Positions 10,526 to 20,673 of a stretch of 64,000 bases of DNA are shown here, one piece after another. The translations under genes were made by a program, and so were the position numbers. Under the pieces are notes generated by a model, which was given only the letters and a program-made list of their open reading frames with translations, ran no database searches and was not told where the DNA came from. This stretch comes from Parietichytrium sp. I65-24A (taxonomy: Eukaryota; Sar; Bigyra; Thraustochytrida; Thraustochytriidae), in contig BLSF01000018.1 in the NCBI GenBank assembly GCA_012862575.1, positions 377,680 to 441,679 on the forward strand. The letters run 5' to 3'. Positions within the stretch are counted from its first letter, which is position 1, and each line of letters starts with the position of its first letter.

Positions 10526-11680
10526 ATGATTTACCAGGCAACAGCCGCCGGGGAAACCCAGGATGAGCGCATAGTGAGGGTTTTCGGGACTGGACCAGGG
10601 ATCTATAGCCCCCGAAGCGGGGACGACCTCATGCGCGAGGTGGAAGGTGTGGCCACGGAGCGCGAGGCGATGAACTGCTTGTGCGCATGGACGTGGGAAG
10701 GCTGCGTGGAAGCGGTTGTGGACGTTCTAGGACGGGGATCAGCTTTGACGAGCTCGCCATGCTTCAAGATATTGCATGCGGCGCTGCTGATGAAGCTCAA
10801 TTTCACGAAGGAGGCAACAGAAATTGTGGAGCAGCTGCAAAAGAGCAAGGTTGTGGCCGCGAGAGTGCTGTGTGCGATGGTTCCCTTCAAATGGAACGAA
10901 CGGTCAACCGCTGTAGACATGCTTTATAAAATATTGGATGGGCTGGACACGAGTCAAGGAATGCTGGACGTGTTCGGGTCCCCACTCGATGAACCCGGAA
11001 GGTTGCACTGGCGGAAACGGGTGACCGGCCTGCTAATATCGTGCTACACATATACGAATGATTACCTCCTCGCAATGGATCTTTGTGATAAAGCATTGCG
11101 AGAAGCTGCTGGGAACGAAAAAACTTCAATCCTGCTCCTGCTGGCTCGCATTCGACTGCAGATTGGAGATGTGGACGCTGCCAAGTTGATTGTTCACGAC
11201 TTGAAAAGCGAAATGGCTAGCATGACCGTCTCAGAGCAGTGGGCCACCGAGCTACTCGATGGCCTTGTGCATTATGCAAGCTCGCAATTCGCTGTTGCAG
11301 CAGATCTGTTTGAGCGGCTGCAACGCGCTGTGTTAGAGCAATCTGGAGGGAGCGTTCGGGATCCAAATGACGTCGTACTAGACACGATTCATGGGTGTTT
11401 CGACTCACATGTGGCCCTTGCAGTCACACTTTCCAACAATCTAGCCCTTTGCCAGCTGAACTTATCCAACCTCCCAAAAGCCATTGAAACCCTGGAAGCA
11501 TGCATCCGGGCCAACCCATTCCAAAACCTCAACCGATCCCTCGTTTTCAATTTATGCACCATGCACGATCTGGCAAAGCCTAAAGAGCAGAGCCACCAGG
11601 CCAAGGATGATTTGCGACGCCTCGCAGAGATGCTTGGCATACTCGGAAGATTCACCCTCTCTGCCGACTTCCGCCTTTGA
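10526..11680 (+). CDS. TRAPPC12: TRAPP complex subunit 12 homologue (TPR protein)
   Basis: TRAPPC12 is a tetratricopeptide-repeat subunit of the metazoan TRAPPIII complex, a Rab1 exchange factor acting in ER-Golgi traffic and autophagy. The frame runs further upstream with no ATG; the first ATG is at 10526 (MIYQATAAGETQDERIV), giving 384 residues. Helix-turn-helix TPR-like repeats fill residues about 170-370. The C-terminal block NNLALCQLNLSNLPKAIETL followed by RSLVFNLCTMHDL matches the TRAPPC12 signature (NNKAVCLLYLGRLKDALRTLE then SVLFNLTTMYEL). It is shorter than the human protein (735), lacking the long disordered N-terminal half. A generic TPR protein is the alternative, but the C-terminal match favours TRAPPC12. 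Confidence 0.82.
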   Translation: MIYQATAAGETQDERIVRVFGTGPGIYSPRSGDDLMREVEGVATEREAMNCLCAWTWEGCVEAVVDVLGRGSALTSSPCFKILHAALLMKLNFTKEATEIVEQLQKSKVVAARVLCAMVPFKWNERSTAVDMLYKILDGLDTSQGMLDVFGSPLDEPGRLHWRKRVTGLLISCYTYTNDYLLAMDLCDKALREAAGNEKTSILLLLARIRLQIGDVDAAKLIVHDLKSEMASMTVSEQWATELLDGLVHYASSQFAVAADLFERLQRAVLEQSGGSVRDPNDVVLDTIHGCFDSHVALAVTLSNNLALCQLNLSNLPKAIETLEACIRANPFQNLNRSLVFNLCTMHDLAKPKEQSHQAKDDLRRLAEMLGILGRFTLSADFRL

Positions 11681-12390
11681 AATTCCAACAGCACAGGGAT
11701 GCACATAATCGAACCTGATCTATTTTGTTTTTACTCAGAAGAGGCGTTTTGGTGGAAGTTTAGGGCGCCAACAGTCGTTGCCCAGGTGCTATACGAGTGA
11801 TCCACTGGAAGCTAATTTGCAAAGGTCCACCCTTGTACTTACGAACACCCTCTTGCGAGGCGTTCAAAGCGGAGAGCAAACTTAAAAGTATTCGAGGCTG
11901 CACTCACAGTCACTCACTCACTCAGCCAGCCTATTGTATGGCTCAACTGTATAATCTAGATCTTACTTACCGGTACTTGACTTTCTTGCTATCTTAACTT
12001 TCTTACCTTCCTCCGAATTCTCACCGAGCCATGCGAGTTCTCATCACTCCCACAGCATGCAGTCTCAACCTGGCTATGAATCTGGATCGCGGCGTTTTGA
12101 TTTGTGAGACAATGAGAGCCTCGGCCCTCAACTCTGCGAAACACCGCGGTCAATTCCCGAATGGCTCTTCCAATCTCACTTTCAAAATCAGTCCATTTTC
12201 TATTGTAGCAACTGTAGCAACCATTGCACCTAACGAGGTGCGCACGGCAGATTCTAGTGACGGAGGGACCAAAGGGTTGCATGAAGATTGGTTTGACTAG
12301 CAGTTTGCACAAGCTCAGGCGATCCCACTAACATGGCTAGCGGAACTGACTTTAATGCTGTGCGCTAGCACCATGGCTGCTCAGTAAGAA
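11681..12390. other. Intergenic after TRAPPC12
   Basis: 3' flank of TRAPPC12. A 107-codon minus frame (11989-12312) and an overlapping 89-codon plus frame (12031-12300) are both moderately protein-like, but neither has a recognisable motif; left uncalled. Confidence 0.4.
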
Positions 12391-12462
12391 TTTTATTTGG
12401 GAGTGTACACAGGTTATGCGTATCTACAGGACCTTAACATAGCATGAGTATTTAACCGAAGA

Positions 12463-12842
12463 TTACCGTACAACTAGCTTCACAATGGAAGTCCCACAGG
12501 CAACCTTAGGGGCAGCGAATAGCCGGATAATAAGACTTCGGACAGGGGGCAGTAGGGAAAAATTGAGTAGCTTTGCCATCCCATCAATCACAGTTACTGT
12601 AAGAGCTTCGTGGATGGCGTCAGTGTGGCTGGCATGGCATGCCTCATTCCACTGCCATTGCATGATCGAAATCTAAAAATTTTTAGGAGAAGTTAGACAC
12701 AAAGCAAAAGAAGTGCTGTATGTACTCGCTGCCAGTTCTGATAATCTGCTGAGATGCGCACCGAGAGTTGCTCCACTCTTTGAACCTTGAAATGGTGCCT
12801 TGTACTGGCAGTGCTGTCCATTGGTATCGGGAACGAGCGCAT
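12463..12842 (-). CDS. Candidate small two-exon gene, function unknown
   Basis: Reading the minus strand, an ATG at 12842 opens 39 codons (to 12726). They are followed by a plausible 53-base intron (12725-12673), then 69 codons and a stop at 12463, giving 108 residues. The intron begins GTACAT, has a CTAAC branch-point-like element and a pyrimidine-rich end TTTTTAG. It lies in phase 0, and splicing removes an in-frame stop. A polyadenylation-like AATAAA (minus strand, 12397-12392) follows the stop by about 66 bases. The predicted product has a hydrophobic second half (LLNFSLLPPVRSLIIRLFAA) but matches no family I know. The call rests on the coincidence of start, splice signals, stop and polyA signal, and remains tentative. 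Confidence 0.35.
12673..12725 (-). other. Candidate 53-base intron
   Basis: GTACAT donor (12725 downward), CTAAC element and TTTTTAG acceptor on the minus strand, within the candidate 108-residue gene at 12463-12842. Confidence 0.38.
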
Positions 12843-13663
12843 TTCAACCGATTCGCTCACTCACTCGCTCATTCACGCACTCGCTCACAGTCAATGTCCA
12901 GTCACAGTTCAGTCAACACAGACTGAAGTGTCAATTTTGGAAGAGCAGTTTCGCCACCGCAAATCATTTTAGCATGAACTTTTGTGTGGCTGGCAAGACG
13001 AAAGAAAGCGGGTCGCGAGAGAGAGCCTGAGCCTGAGAGTGACTTTGATACTAAAGGTTCGTGCGTGCAAACCGCGTTCACGGACGTTCACGGCGTGGTC
13101 CGCTGGAAACGCGCTTGTGACCTATTGGACTGCGAAACTCTAGTACTCGCGAATTGTGGACCAAAGTTCCAGCCTTTGAGGACCTCCTACTTCCCCTCTT
13201 CACATTTTCCCACTCACCCCCAGTCAGGGGTGTGCCTGTGAGCAGGAGTGCTACGTGCTAGGTCACTGCGTTTTTAATCAAGATCATCAAAGGCCTCTCG
13301 CCGGTTTCGCTCACTGAGTAGCTCGCCGTGACTGAAAGACCAACGAGGTTGCTCACAATTCCCGAGACTCTCCTAGGCGTGCCGTAACCTGTTGCGCTCT
13401 CCGCTGCTCGAGGTGCCTGCGAGCGTGAATAGCATTTTGGAAACTGGAGTGACCGGAGCAGTTGCGTAGGAAAGGGTCTCTCGTGTGGTCTTGAAGGAAT
13501 AGCGCACCAGACACTCTCCGTGAGAAAACGCCGTTCAAGAGGTGGCTGTGGTGGGGACTCGGAGTTGAAGAGCAGAGTGTCTCCAGAGGCTGCCAGCGAA
13601 AACGTTTGACTTTGGTTTTGAATATCAGACCAGGCGAAGGACGCTCTGGTGTGAAACTTGGAG
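12843..13663. other. Upstream region of the bZIP gene
   Basis: 5' flank of the bZIP gene. GCTCACTCACTCGCTC-type repeats occur at 12856-12892. A 163-codon minus-strand frame (13353-13844) overlaps the bZIP start in antisense and is regarded as a shadow. Confidence 0.5.
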
Positions 13664-15124
13664 ATGAAGTCCGGGGAGATGGGTCACGTGTACGACACCG
13701 CCTTGGAGAATATGGATGTCGAGCTCTACCCGGTCGCAGCATCGGCTGGGTTCCGTAGCGGCGGGCTGGGCGTGTTTCGTAGCGGGCTGGGCGGCTTGGA
13801 GGCCCACGACAGCGAAGAGGAGAGAGAACATCAGAGACCCACACGTTTCGGTTCGAGGACTGACACTTCGTCGATCATAGATGAGCGGAGCTCGGCGACA
13901 GCTCCAATACTTCACGGTGGGGAAATTGCCGGGGTTGACAAACGGCAAAAGAGGGAAAAGAACTCTCTTAAATGCAAAAGATTTCGCGAAAAAAGGAAGC
14001 AGGAGGCCGCGGACCTTCGCACAAGGAATAAAGCAATCGAAACGGAAAAAGACATACTCTTATCGAAGATTGCCGAGCTTCAGACAGAGCTCTCCTCCCT
14101 CCGCGGTGGAGGTAGCTCAAACCTCGAGCTGGAGAATGAACTTCTTCGTCGGGAGATCCAGCAGTACAAATTTTTCCTGCGCGATATAATTCGTGCCACT
14201 CACGCTGCACCACTTTCCACTCCAGAAGAAAAATATAGACTCCTTCATGCTGGACTAAGAGCAGGCATCGGCCAAGCCACGGGTCTCGCCTACACAAGCG
14301 CAATGGATCCAACCTGGAAAGTGGGTCAGCCATTTATGATCGGAAGGTTTTCAGCGTCCTATAAATATCAATACATGCCTCTGGGGATAGACCACAAGTC
14401 AGCCAAACGTATAAACCTTCGCATCGAGATAAAGGATATCCCACTCGCGTCCGACTGTGTCATCAGGGCTTTTTACAGGTGCAAAGCCGATGAGGATTAC
14501 ATTAACAAGCAGTTTTCCCGATACTTCCCCCATGACAGAATGCGAACAGTGGAAAATATTACCAGAGCACAAATCGGGGATGTGCAAGTAGCGGAAGAAG
14601 AAAAAAGCTCTATGGACGTCATGCGAGTTCGCGGTGGTTTGCCCGATCAGGATGCCGATGAGATCAAAGAGCTTATTTACGTTACCGCAACGGAAGAAAT
14701 TGATATCCATCCAAGTCTCATGAGCAACGACAGCCCTGGCGGCGAGCGCACAAAAGACGACCTTGTCAAAGGACATGTCCTCGTCCTGACATCCTCCGTT
14801 ACGAAGAACGTGCCTTCTCTACTTTCTGACGATAAACAAATTGTGCGGGTTGAGACCCCCTGTTTACAGTCACAAGTATGCTACCCGGAACCCACGTGCC
14901 CGAGCAAGTCAAGAAACATCTTCGTCCTTTCCTTTCCAATAAACGACGACCATTACGGCTCGGTGTGGGGAAATATCGCTCCGACTGTGGAGCAAGGTGT
15001 ACTGAATGTTGCGTACTGCGAATTCCTGGCATATCACTTCAACGCGCTCATAGAGCCGCTTCTTCCCACTTTGTCAAATTATTCGGCGTCAGGAACTCCC
15101 TTCGATGGATTTTCAGACTTCTGA
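13664..15124 (+). CDS. bZIP transcription factor with a large C-terminal domain
   Basis: The first ATG in the frame is at 13664 (MKSGEMGHVYDT), giving 486 residues. Residues about 93-118 (KRQKREKNSLKCKRFREKRK) form a basic region with the N-x7-R spacing of DNA-contacting bZIP proteins. A leucine/isoleucine heptad zipper follows to about residue 170, broken by a short Gly/Ser stretch. The usual two alanines after the invariant Asn are replaced by Lys and Cys. The C-terminal ~290 residues look like a mixed alpha/beta fold, with an ending (VLNVAYCEFLAYHFNALIEP) reminiscent of START-like domains; that is only an impression. It probably acts as a dimeric nuclear regulator; targets are unknown. No intron. 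Confidence 0.75.
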   Translation: MKSGEMGHVYDTALENMDVELYPVAASAGFRSGGLGVFRSGLGGLEAHDSEEEREHQRPTRFGSRTDTSSIIDERSSATAPILHGGEIAGVDKRQKREKNSLKCKRFREKRKQEAADLRTRNKAIETEKDILLSKIAELQTELSSLRGGGSSNLELENELLRREIQQYKFFLRDIIRATHAAPLSTPEEKYRLLHAGLRAGIGQATGLAYTSAMDPTWKVGQPFMIGRFSASYKYQYMPLGIDHKSAKRINLRIEIKDIPLASDCVIRAFYRCKADEDYINKQFSRYFPHDRMRTVENITRAQIGDVQVAEEEKSSMDVMRVRGGLPDQDADEIKELIYVTATEEIDIHPSLMSNDSPGGERTKDDLVKGHVLVLTSSVTKNVPSLLSDDKQIVRVETPCLQSQVCYPEPTCPSKSRNIFVLSFPINDDHYGSVWGNIAPTVEQGVLNVAYCEFLAYHFNALIEPLLPTLSNYSASGTPFDGFSDF

Positions 15125-16170
15125 TGTCATCTCACTCACCTTTCACACGGAAAAATAGGATCACCAATTGTGCGGAGGGAGACTACTTTAGGATGCGGCT
15201 TTTAACGCTTCGGACCAACACGTTCATTCATTGTGACGCAATTGAACGAAACACAACCTCCCTTCCTCCTCCACATGTTGAGGCTTTGCAAATACGCTGG
15301 CTGACTTTGACTCCAAGCGCGCTTCGATGAGAAAAGCAAGACTGAACGAACCTGCCACAGGAGCTCTTGGAAACTCCGAAATCGACTGCCCCGAGGCTCG
15401 AGCCAATTCCAACCGCTTTCCGAGTTGAACTAAGAATCCAAGATGCAGCTTTTCAGTCTTTCGGAAAAAACAGGAAACAGAATTCAGAATTTCAGAATTA
15501 TCATAATTAACGTAAATCAATCAAGAGACGTGCTTCTTTCCTCCTCTTCCATCTCTTCACTTTCTTCACTTCCACCAAACCAAATCAATACGCACTCGCG
15601 TATGTACCAATAAAGGCAAACTAACAGTCGCAACAGTAAACTTAGCGCTAGCAACAGGCTCCCCACACCATCTATCCTTACCTTGGCATCTTAGTCTCGA
15701 TCAGTCAATCAATCAATCAATCAATCAATCGACTTTCATCAACGTCTCATCTCAGTAATCTCAGTCAAACAACTTGCTCAAAACTAGCTCTGAGCGAGCA
15801 TGCCCGTATAGTACGCGGGGCACATTGGACACGAGCGATACACAGAGTACGCAGTATCACAGTATCACAGTCTCGCAGACAGACAGCGTTCCAGCTGTCC
15901 CACAGTGCACAATCCCAGCGGCCGGGGAGGCAGGCGTCGTGTGTTCGAAAGTTGCAGGTCGCATCCTTGAGCAGAGCGAGCGTTCGCTCTTCGTTCTTCC
16001 GCGGGGCGAGGGACGCTGGAGAAACAGCTCGGGAAGAGACAGAGCCGCCGGGTGATGGTCGCAAGGCATAGGTGAGCAGCGGTTCGGCAGACCCGCTTTC
16101 GAGCTTTGCGGAGGCGTGCTGAGAGCTTGGCATCATAGAAAAGGGGACAATAAAAAGACACGAGGTGGGA
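15125..16170. other. Intergenic between bZIP and polycystin genes
   Basis: Holds the bZIP 3' UTR and the polycystin promoter. An AATAAA lies at 15609-15614. A pure TCAA microsatellite is at 15704-15730. No gene seen; the 202-codon minus frame (15765-16373) overlaps the polycystin start in antisense and lacks motifs. Confidence 0.55.
15704..15730. repeat. TCAA (TTGA on the other strand) microsatellite
   Basis: Six to seven consecutive TCAA units, about 440 bases upstream of the polycystin start. Confidence 0.9.
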
Positions 16171-19100
16171 ATGGCGTCCCGGTCTGCGGCTGCAGAGGCG
16201 CTGGGGCGTGCAGTGGACTCGGCGCAAGAGCAGCTGCGGATTTTAAGGTCACAATTGGCGGCTGCTGGCCAGCGCACAGCCGCTGTTCGCGAATGGCTAG
16301 CGGAGGATGATTTCAACGGGGATATCGCGGATTTGAGCAAAGCGCCTGCTCTGCCACCCCCGCCAATGGCCAAGGATGAGTCGGCGCGAAAGATGGGGAT
16401 GACGGACAGTGGCTACGAAACGAGACTGGATGCCGTTGCTGCGGCCGTGTCGCGGAGCGTTGGGCAGGATGGGAGTATCGAACGGCTCGGTGTAACGGCC
16501 GCCCTCAAGGGCGCCGCCATGAATAAGGCTCGGCCAAATGCAGCTGCAGCGGCTCAAGTCACTGGCTTGCGGGACATGGCAGGTCATCCATTCAGGCTGA
16601 CGGTGTTTGGCGGACCGAACGCCGCTGTGCGCTGCGCTATGAATGTCGACGAGAGCGTGACATTCTTTGATGCGATGCGTTACGTATGTGAATATTTTGA
16701 CCTTGACCAGACCGAGTATCAGCTGCAGGCATGCCATTCTAGCGGAACAGACGTCTATTTACCATACGTTTACGGCCGCAAAGAGAAGGTCGTGAGAGCA
16801 CTCGAAAATTTAAAGTTCGATGCGTCCCATGGCTTTGGGTGCAGTGGGGACGTGGAATCTCCGTATGCCAGAGAGCCGTTTTTACTGCCACCATTATACC
16901 TTGTTCACGTTACAAAGTTAAATTTCCAGGACGGCGCCTCCTGGAAAGCCGATCGCCATATGGGGCAGTCGGCTGGGCCAGATGACGACAATACCGAGAT
17001 CATCGATTTTACTCTCAAGGTGAAGCGACTTTTTCGCCTACAGGTGCTTGCAGATGCGCGGCTCTGGCAGCCTGAACTGGATGATGCCTCAACCTCCTCT
17101 CTCGATTTTGAGCATTTCATCAAAGTTGTTCACGAGTTTTTCGAGGGGTACTTTTTCGAGCGTCAAGCTCTTTCGATACTATTCCACGAGGAGGCAATCG
17201 ACCTGCCCCCTCTCCTAGGAAGCAAAACAAATGCTTCTGAACCAAGGATCTACCTGGACGGTTGCATTAACGCGATCGCTGCGCTAGAGCGAAGCCGAGC
17301 AGGCACTTCATTCACCATGGCGAAGGAGAAAACTCCCCTCTCTAGATCACTGTCAACCTCGTCTTTGATGGAGACAAGTTCTGCGGTGTTACCAGCTAGC
17401 AGCGTGTTCGAGTGGATTTTGCAAGTGGGCAGATCACATGCCTCGGACAATGACGATGGCCCAAGCTATCTCAACATTGAGTCGAGGCACATAAACATGG
17501 AAATCTTCAAAAAGGCCATCCTAACTGCGCTACCTGCGAATCAAGACACAGTGAGAGTGTGGTGGACTAGATTCTTTGGGCCACTTAGCTCCACGATTGA
17601 CAGTGTAAGCTTCGAGAATGGCTGGGGGGAGTTCGCCAAGGTTCCGTGCGGTCCGACAGTTAGCTCGCACCAGCTATATGCCCCCTTTACACAAGCAGAG
17701 TCCGTCGGAAACGTTCTGAAGAGAGCTATTGCGCAGCATGAGCTGCAAAGCGATTATCACACCTTCGACATTGGCGAAAAGAAGTCTAGCTTCTTCATTG
17801 GGTGCGTCGATTTCGCTGTCGCTCTCATCGCAATTGCTATGGCCTATGGTGTAGTATTTTCTTACTTTCAGCCTGCGAAACTGAGTGCTATTTCTCGAGC
17901 ATTTGAGCGAGAGCTCGTTCAGCGTGAGTTGTACTGTCTCAACACTACAGAGGTGTTACATACAAGTGTGCTCACCCCTGAGGCGTACCAGACGACATAT
18001 TTCTCAGATATTGATAGCACAGGATGCCTGTGGGGCTTTGTTTTGGGTCCGGTATACCAGCTCTTCTTCAATGCCGCATTTGCGTCGAGCGAGAGTTCTG
18101 CCGATGGGTATATCTCCATCCTTTCTTACTACCGGAGCAATCCGTCGTCGGTTTCGATGCGCTTGCTAAGAGTGAAACCATACGAGTGCTCGAGTTACAT
18201 GGAGGAGTCAACGACGTGCTTTTTGTCGTATGATATGTCCAGTCGAGCCACGGAGGCAATCCGTTACAACCAGACTACGCCGCTCGTCGGCGATCGTAAT
18301 TATTCCACGACGTTCACCTGGAGTGAATTTCCTTACTTGGATTCTATACAGGGGAGGTTTGGAACATACGACGGCTCTGGCTACATGCACAACTTTGGAG
18401 TCATGAACACCTCTACTTCTCTGTCTCAAGATGAGAGAATGGATCAAGCCATGACCAACTGGATAAACGACATCATAAATCTGATCAGCCTGAACTGGAT
18501 CGATCCTCAAACCAGAGCGATCGTGATAACTCTCGGACTCGTTAGCCTCGATGGCGAGATGTGGACCAACATTGATTTTCTGGTCGAGATTTCAGCATCG
18601 ACAAGGATTTCAACGTCCTATCGCATAAGGTCCTTTAACCCGAACACTTCGTTGGACTCTTCGTTTACCGTGGCCTCCTTCCTGCGGACTATCCTCTTGA
18701 TCATTCTCCTGGTAAACCTCATCATCCAGACAAACCTAAGGGGAGATTTTTTGGGCCTGAATAGCAAGCCTGCAAGCGTCGACACAACGTTGGCGAGCGA
18801 TGCAGACGTCAGCGGTAACTCCTTCGCCGGGCTCGCAAATGGCGGCCAATCTCTTGCGTCGACGGACTTTAACGGAATCAGTTTGGTCACCGGCCCGGCT
18901 ATTTCGTCGTCCCATGAAAAGAAAAAGGGTTTCGCCAAGAAGTTTGCCTCGAGAATGCAACGTATTTTTAAATCGTACAGGTTGCTCTACGATCTCGTGC
19001 TCGTTTTTTGGGTATCAGTGTGTATTGCAGCCGCGTCGCGCTTCAGCCGGTCTCCAGATCTCGTTGATTTCACCGGCACCAAATTTTCGGAATCTTGGAA

Positions 19101-19926
19101 CGCGGTGGATATTCTGGACGCATATTACCTTACTGCCTCGTTTGACGCAGTTTTGATCGTTTTACTGAGCGTCAAGCTTCTGGTGTTCTTCAAGCTGACG
19201 CGTCCAGAGCTTTCAGTATTCGCAGATGTCTTGCGATCGAGTGCGCCTTACTTATTCAGAGTGGTTTTGCTCGTGTTTCCGACTATGGTTGCCTTCTCTA
19301 TTTGCTTGCTGTTCTCTTATCCAGATCGTCAGAGAACGTTTCTGTCGGTGTTTTCGCACCTTGAGTTGGGCATGTTTGGCATGGGTTTGCAGCCCTTGAA
19401 TGCTCTGGAGTCTGCGGATAGAGCAACCCGTATCATTATCTACCTCTTGGCCGCACTTTTTAACCTCTTTGTGGTGCTGCAAATGTACGGATTGGTTCTC
19501 GCCATTTTCCACTATTTTTACGTGTACCACCATGCCCCGCTTCAGCGAAAGCTCGCCCAGGAAACTACTGGATACGGCCTCACCCGTAAATTGTACAACG
19601 CGTTGAAGTCGACATCGACATCTGGAATTGGGGCTTCTAGCTTGGATTCGTCATTGTTTCGGACAAAGTCCACGCATGGCAAACAGGACAGCAAAAACGC
19701 AACCTTCGTACAGACCAAATTACGTCCCGGTGACGAACCTCGAGATCGTTGGCCAAGCTATTCCTCCAATCACTACGAGTACGACGACGTTGGTGGTGCG
19801 GAGCCCGCCGATGTGCCCGATGCACTGCGACGGCGATCCTCAAAGTACCAGCTGTCACAGCAAAACTCTTTCCGCGGAATCCAGCTTAGAACAAGCTTTT
19901 CCGAGACAAAGTCTCCTCTTATTTAG
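16171..19926 (+). CDS. Polycystin-type TRP (TRPP/PKD2-like) cation channel
   Basis: 1251 residues in one exon; the first ATG of the frame is at 16171 (MASRSAAAEAL). Predicted segments: S1 about 540-567, a large extracellular polycystin (TOP) domain about 570-830, S2 834-855, S3 936-955, S4 983-1007, S5 1027-1048, pore 1060-1075 and S6 1087-1118. The extracellular domain carries the family hallmark LNWIDPQTRAIVITLGL near 772-788, like NNWLDRGTRAVF in PKD2. The pore reads LELGMFGMGLQ, so the filter acid of PKD2 (LGD) appears to be absent. An insertion of about 80 residues separates S2 and S3, and the ~530-residue N-terminal cytosolic part is unusually long, with a possible ubiquitin/RA-like stretch at about 135-190. 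No C-terminal EF-hand is seen. A mucolipin is the less likely alternative. Confidence 0.85.
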   Translation: MASRSAAAEALGRAVDSAQEQLRILRSQLAAAGQRTAAVREWLAEDDFNGDIADLSKAPALPPPPMAKDESARKMGMTDSGYETRLDAVAAAVSRSVGQDGSIERLGVTAALKGAAMNKARPNAAAAAQVTGLRDMAGHPFRLTVFGGPNAAVRCAMNVDESVTFFDAMRYVCEYFDLDQTEYQLQACHSSGTDVYLPYVYGRKEKVVRALENLKFDASHGFGCSGDVESPYAREPFLLPPLYLVHVTKLNFQDGASWKADRHMGQSAGPDDDNTEIIDFTLKVKRLFRLQVLADARLWQPELDDASTSSLDFEHFIKVVHEFFEGYFFERQALSILFHEEAIDLPPLLGSKTNASEPRIYLDGCINAIAALERSRAGTSFTMAKEKTPLSRSLSTSSLMETSSAVLPASSVFEWILQVGRSHASDNDDGPSYLNIESRHINMEIFKKAILTALPANQDTVRVWWTRFFGPLSSTIDSVSFENGWGEFAKVPCGPTVSSHQLYAPFTQAESVGNVLKRAIAQHELQSDYHTFDIGEKKSSFFIGCVDFAVALIAIAMAYGVVFSYFQPAKLSAISRAFERELVQRELYCLNTTEVLHTSVLTPEAYQTTYFSDIDSTGCLWGFVLGPVYQLFFNAAFASSESSADGYISILSYYRSNPSSVSMRLLRVKPYECSSYMEESTTCFLSYDMSSRATEAIRYNQTTPLVGDRNYSTTFTWSEFPYLDSIQGRFGTYDGSGYMHNFGVMNTSTSLSQDERMDQAMTNWINDIINLISLNWIDPQTRAIVITLGLVSLDGEMWTNIDFLVEISASTRISTSYRIRSFNPNTSLDSSFTVASFLRTILLIILLVNLIIQTNLRGDFLGLNSKPASVDTTLASDADVSGNSFAGLANGGQSLASTDFNGISLVTGPAISSSHEKKKGFAKKFASRMQRIFKSYRLLYDLVLVFWVSVCIAAASRFSRSPDLVDFTGTKFSESWNAVDILDAYYLTASFDAVLIVLLSVKLLVFFKLTRPELSVFADVLRSSAPYLFRVVLLVFPTMVAFSICLLFSYPDRQRTFLSVFSHLELGMFGMGLQPLNALESADRATRIIIYLLAALFNLFVVLQMYGLVLAIFHYFYVYHHAPLQRKLAQETTGYGLTRKLYNALKSTSTSGIGASSLDSSLFRTKSTHGKQDSKNATFVQTKLRPGDEPRDRWPSYSSNHYEYDDVGGAEPADVPDALRRRSSKYQLSQQNSFRGIQLRTSFSETKSPLI

Positions 19927-19969
19927 TCCGAGCCGCACCACGGTCGCCGCATGTTTGCCGAGAACGCTC

Positions 19970-19975
19970 AATAAA
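19970..19975 (+). terminator. Polyadenylation signal of the polycystin gene
   Basis: AATAAA 44 bases after the polycystin stop codon; a second AATAAA lies further on, near 20021. Confidence 0.45.
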
Positions 19976-20673
19976 ACTTTCATGCGGCGTCTTGCTCGAC
20001 CTTTGGACTTTTGTGTGAAATAAAAATCATAACCTACTTTTTGGTTCGCTGCAGTCTGAGATTTGCACTCGGTCCCTCTGGGCGTAAGGAACCGGCGCGT
20101 GAAAGTTTCACATGAAACTTATGAACTCACTGGCACTGGCACTCCACTGTCACTGCACTGCACTGGCACTGGCAGAGACTGATGTTAACGGATAGCCACG
20201 GCTACTAGTCAGCTAACACATTAGTACACACTTTATACCCGACTGTGTCTGATATTATCGATGGAATAGAAGCATTGCGAATTGACCAGTATATACCATA
20301 AAACCCACATCCCTCGTAGATAGGCGGTTATTACCGAACTTTGAGGTAGCGCTACTGCGTGCCGGATTTGCACGCCTTTAGCTACTAGATAGCTAGCTAG
20401 CTACTATCCTAGAACAGAGAAGCGTAATGGAGGGTAGAAAATGTATAGCGCGTGGTGGGAATCAATGTAATTTACAATGGTAATCACTCTTTTGCCACGT
20501 GCGCAGCAGATGTGCTCACATGTCAGTTCTCTGTGGGCTGGACGTTCACCGCCAATTTGCGAATCACAGAAGGCACCCGTCCGTGCGTGCACAGACAGAG
20601 GGAGAGGCAGCGCAGTACATCGCAGTGTAGTGCAGTGCAGTGCAGTGGTCGGTTGTCGTTGTCGTTGTCGGAG
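19976..20673. other. Intergenic before the DUF4954 gene
   Basis: About 0.7 kb with CACTG/CAGTG-type repeats (20130-20175 and 20620-20650). The frame of the next gene is open upstream to 20452, but its first suitable ATG is at 20674. Confidence 0.5.

Noticed and set aside
15765-16373. 202-codon minus-strand frame upstream of the polycystin gene
   Set aside because: It overlaps the polycystin start in antisense, has Ser/Ala/Arg bias and no recognisable domain.
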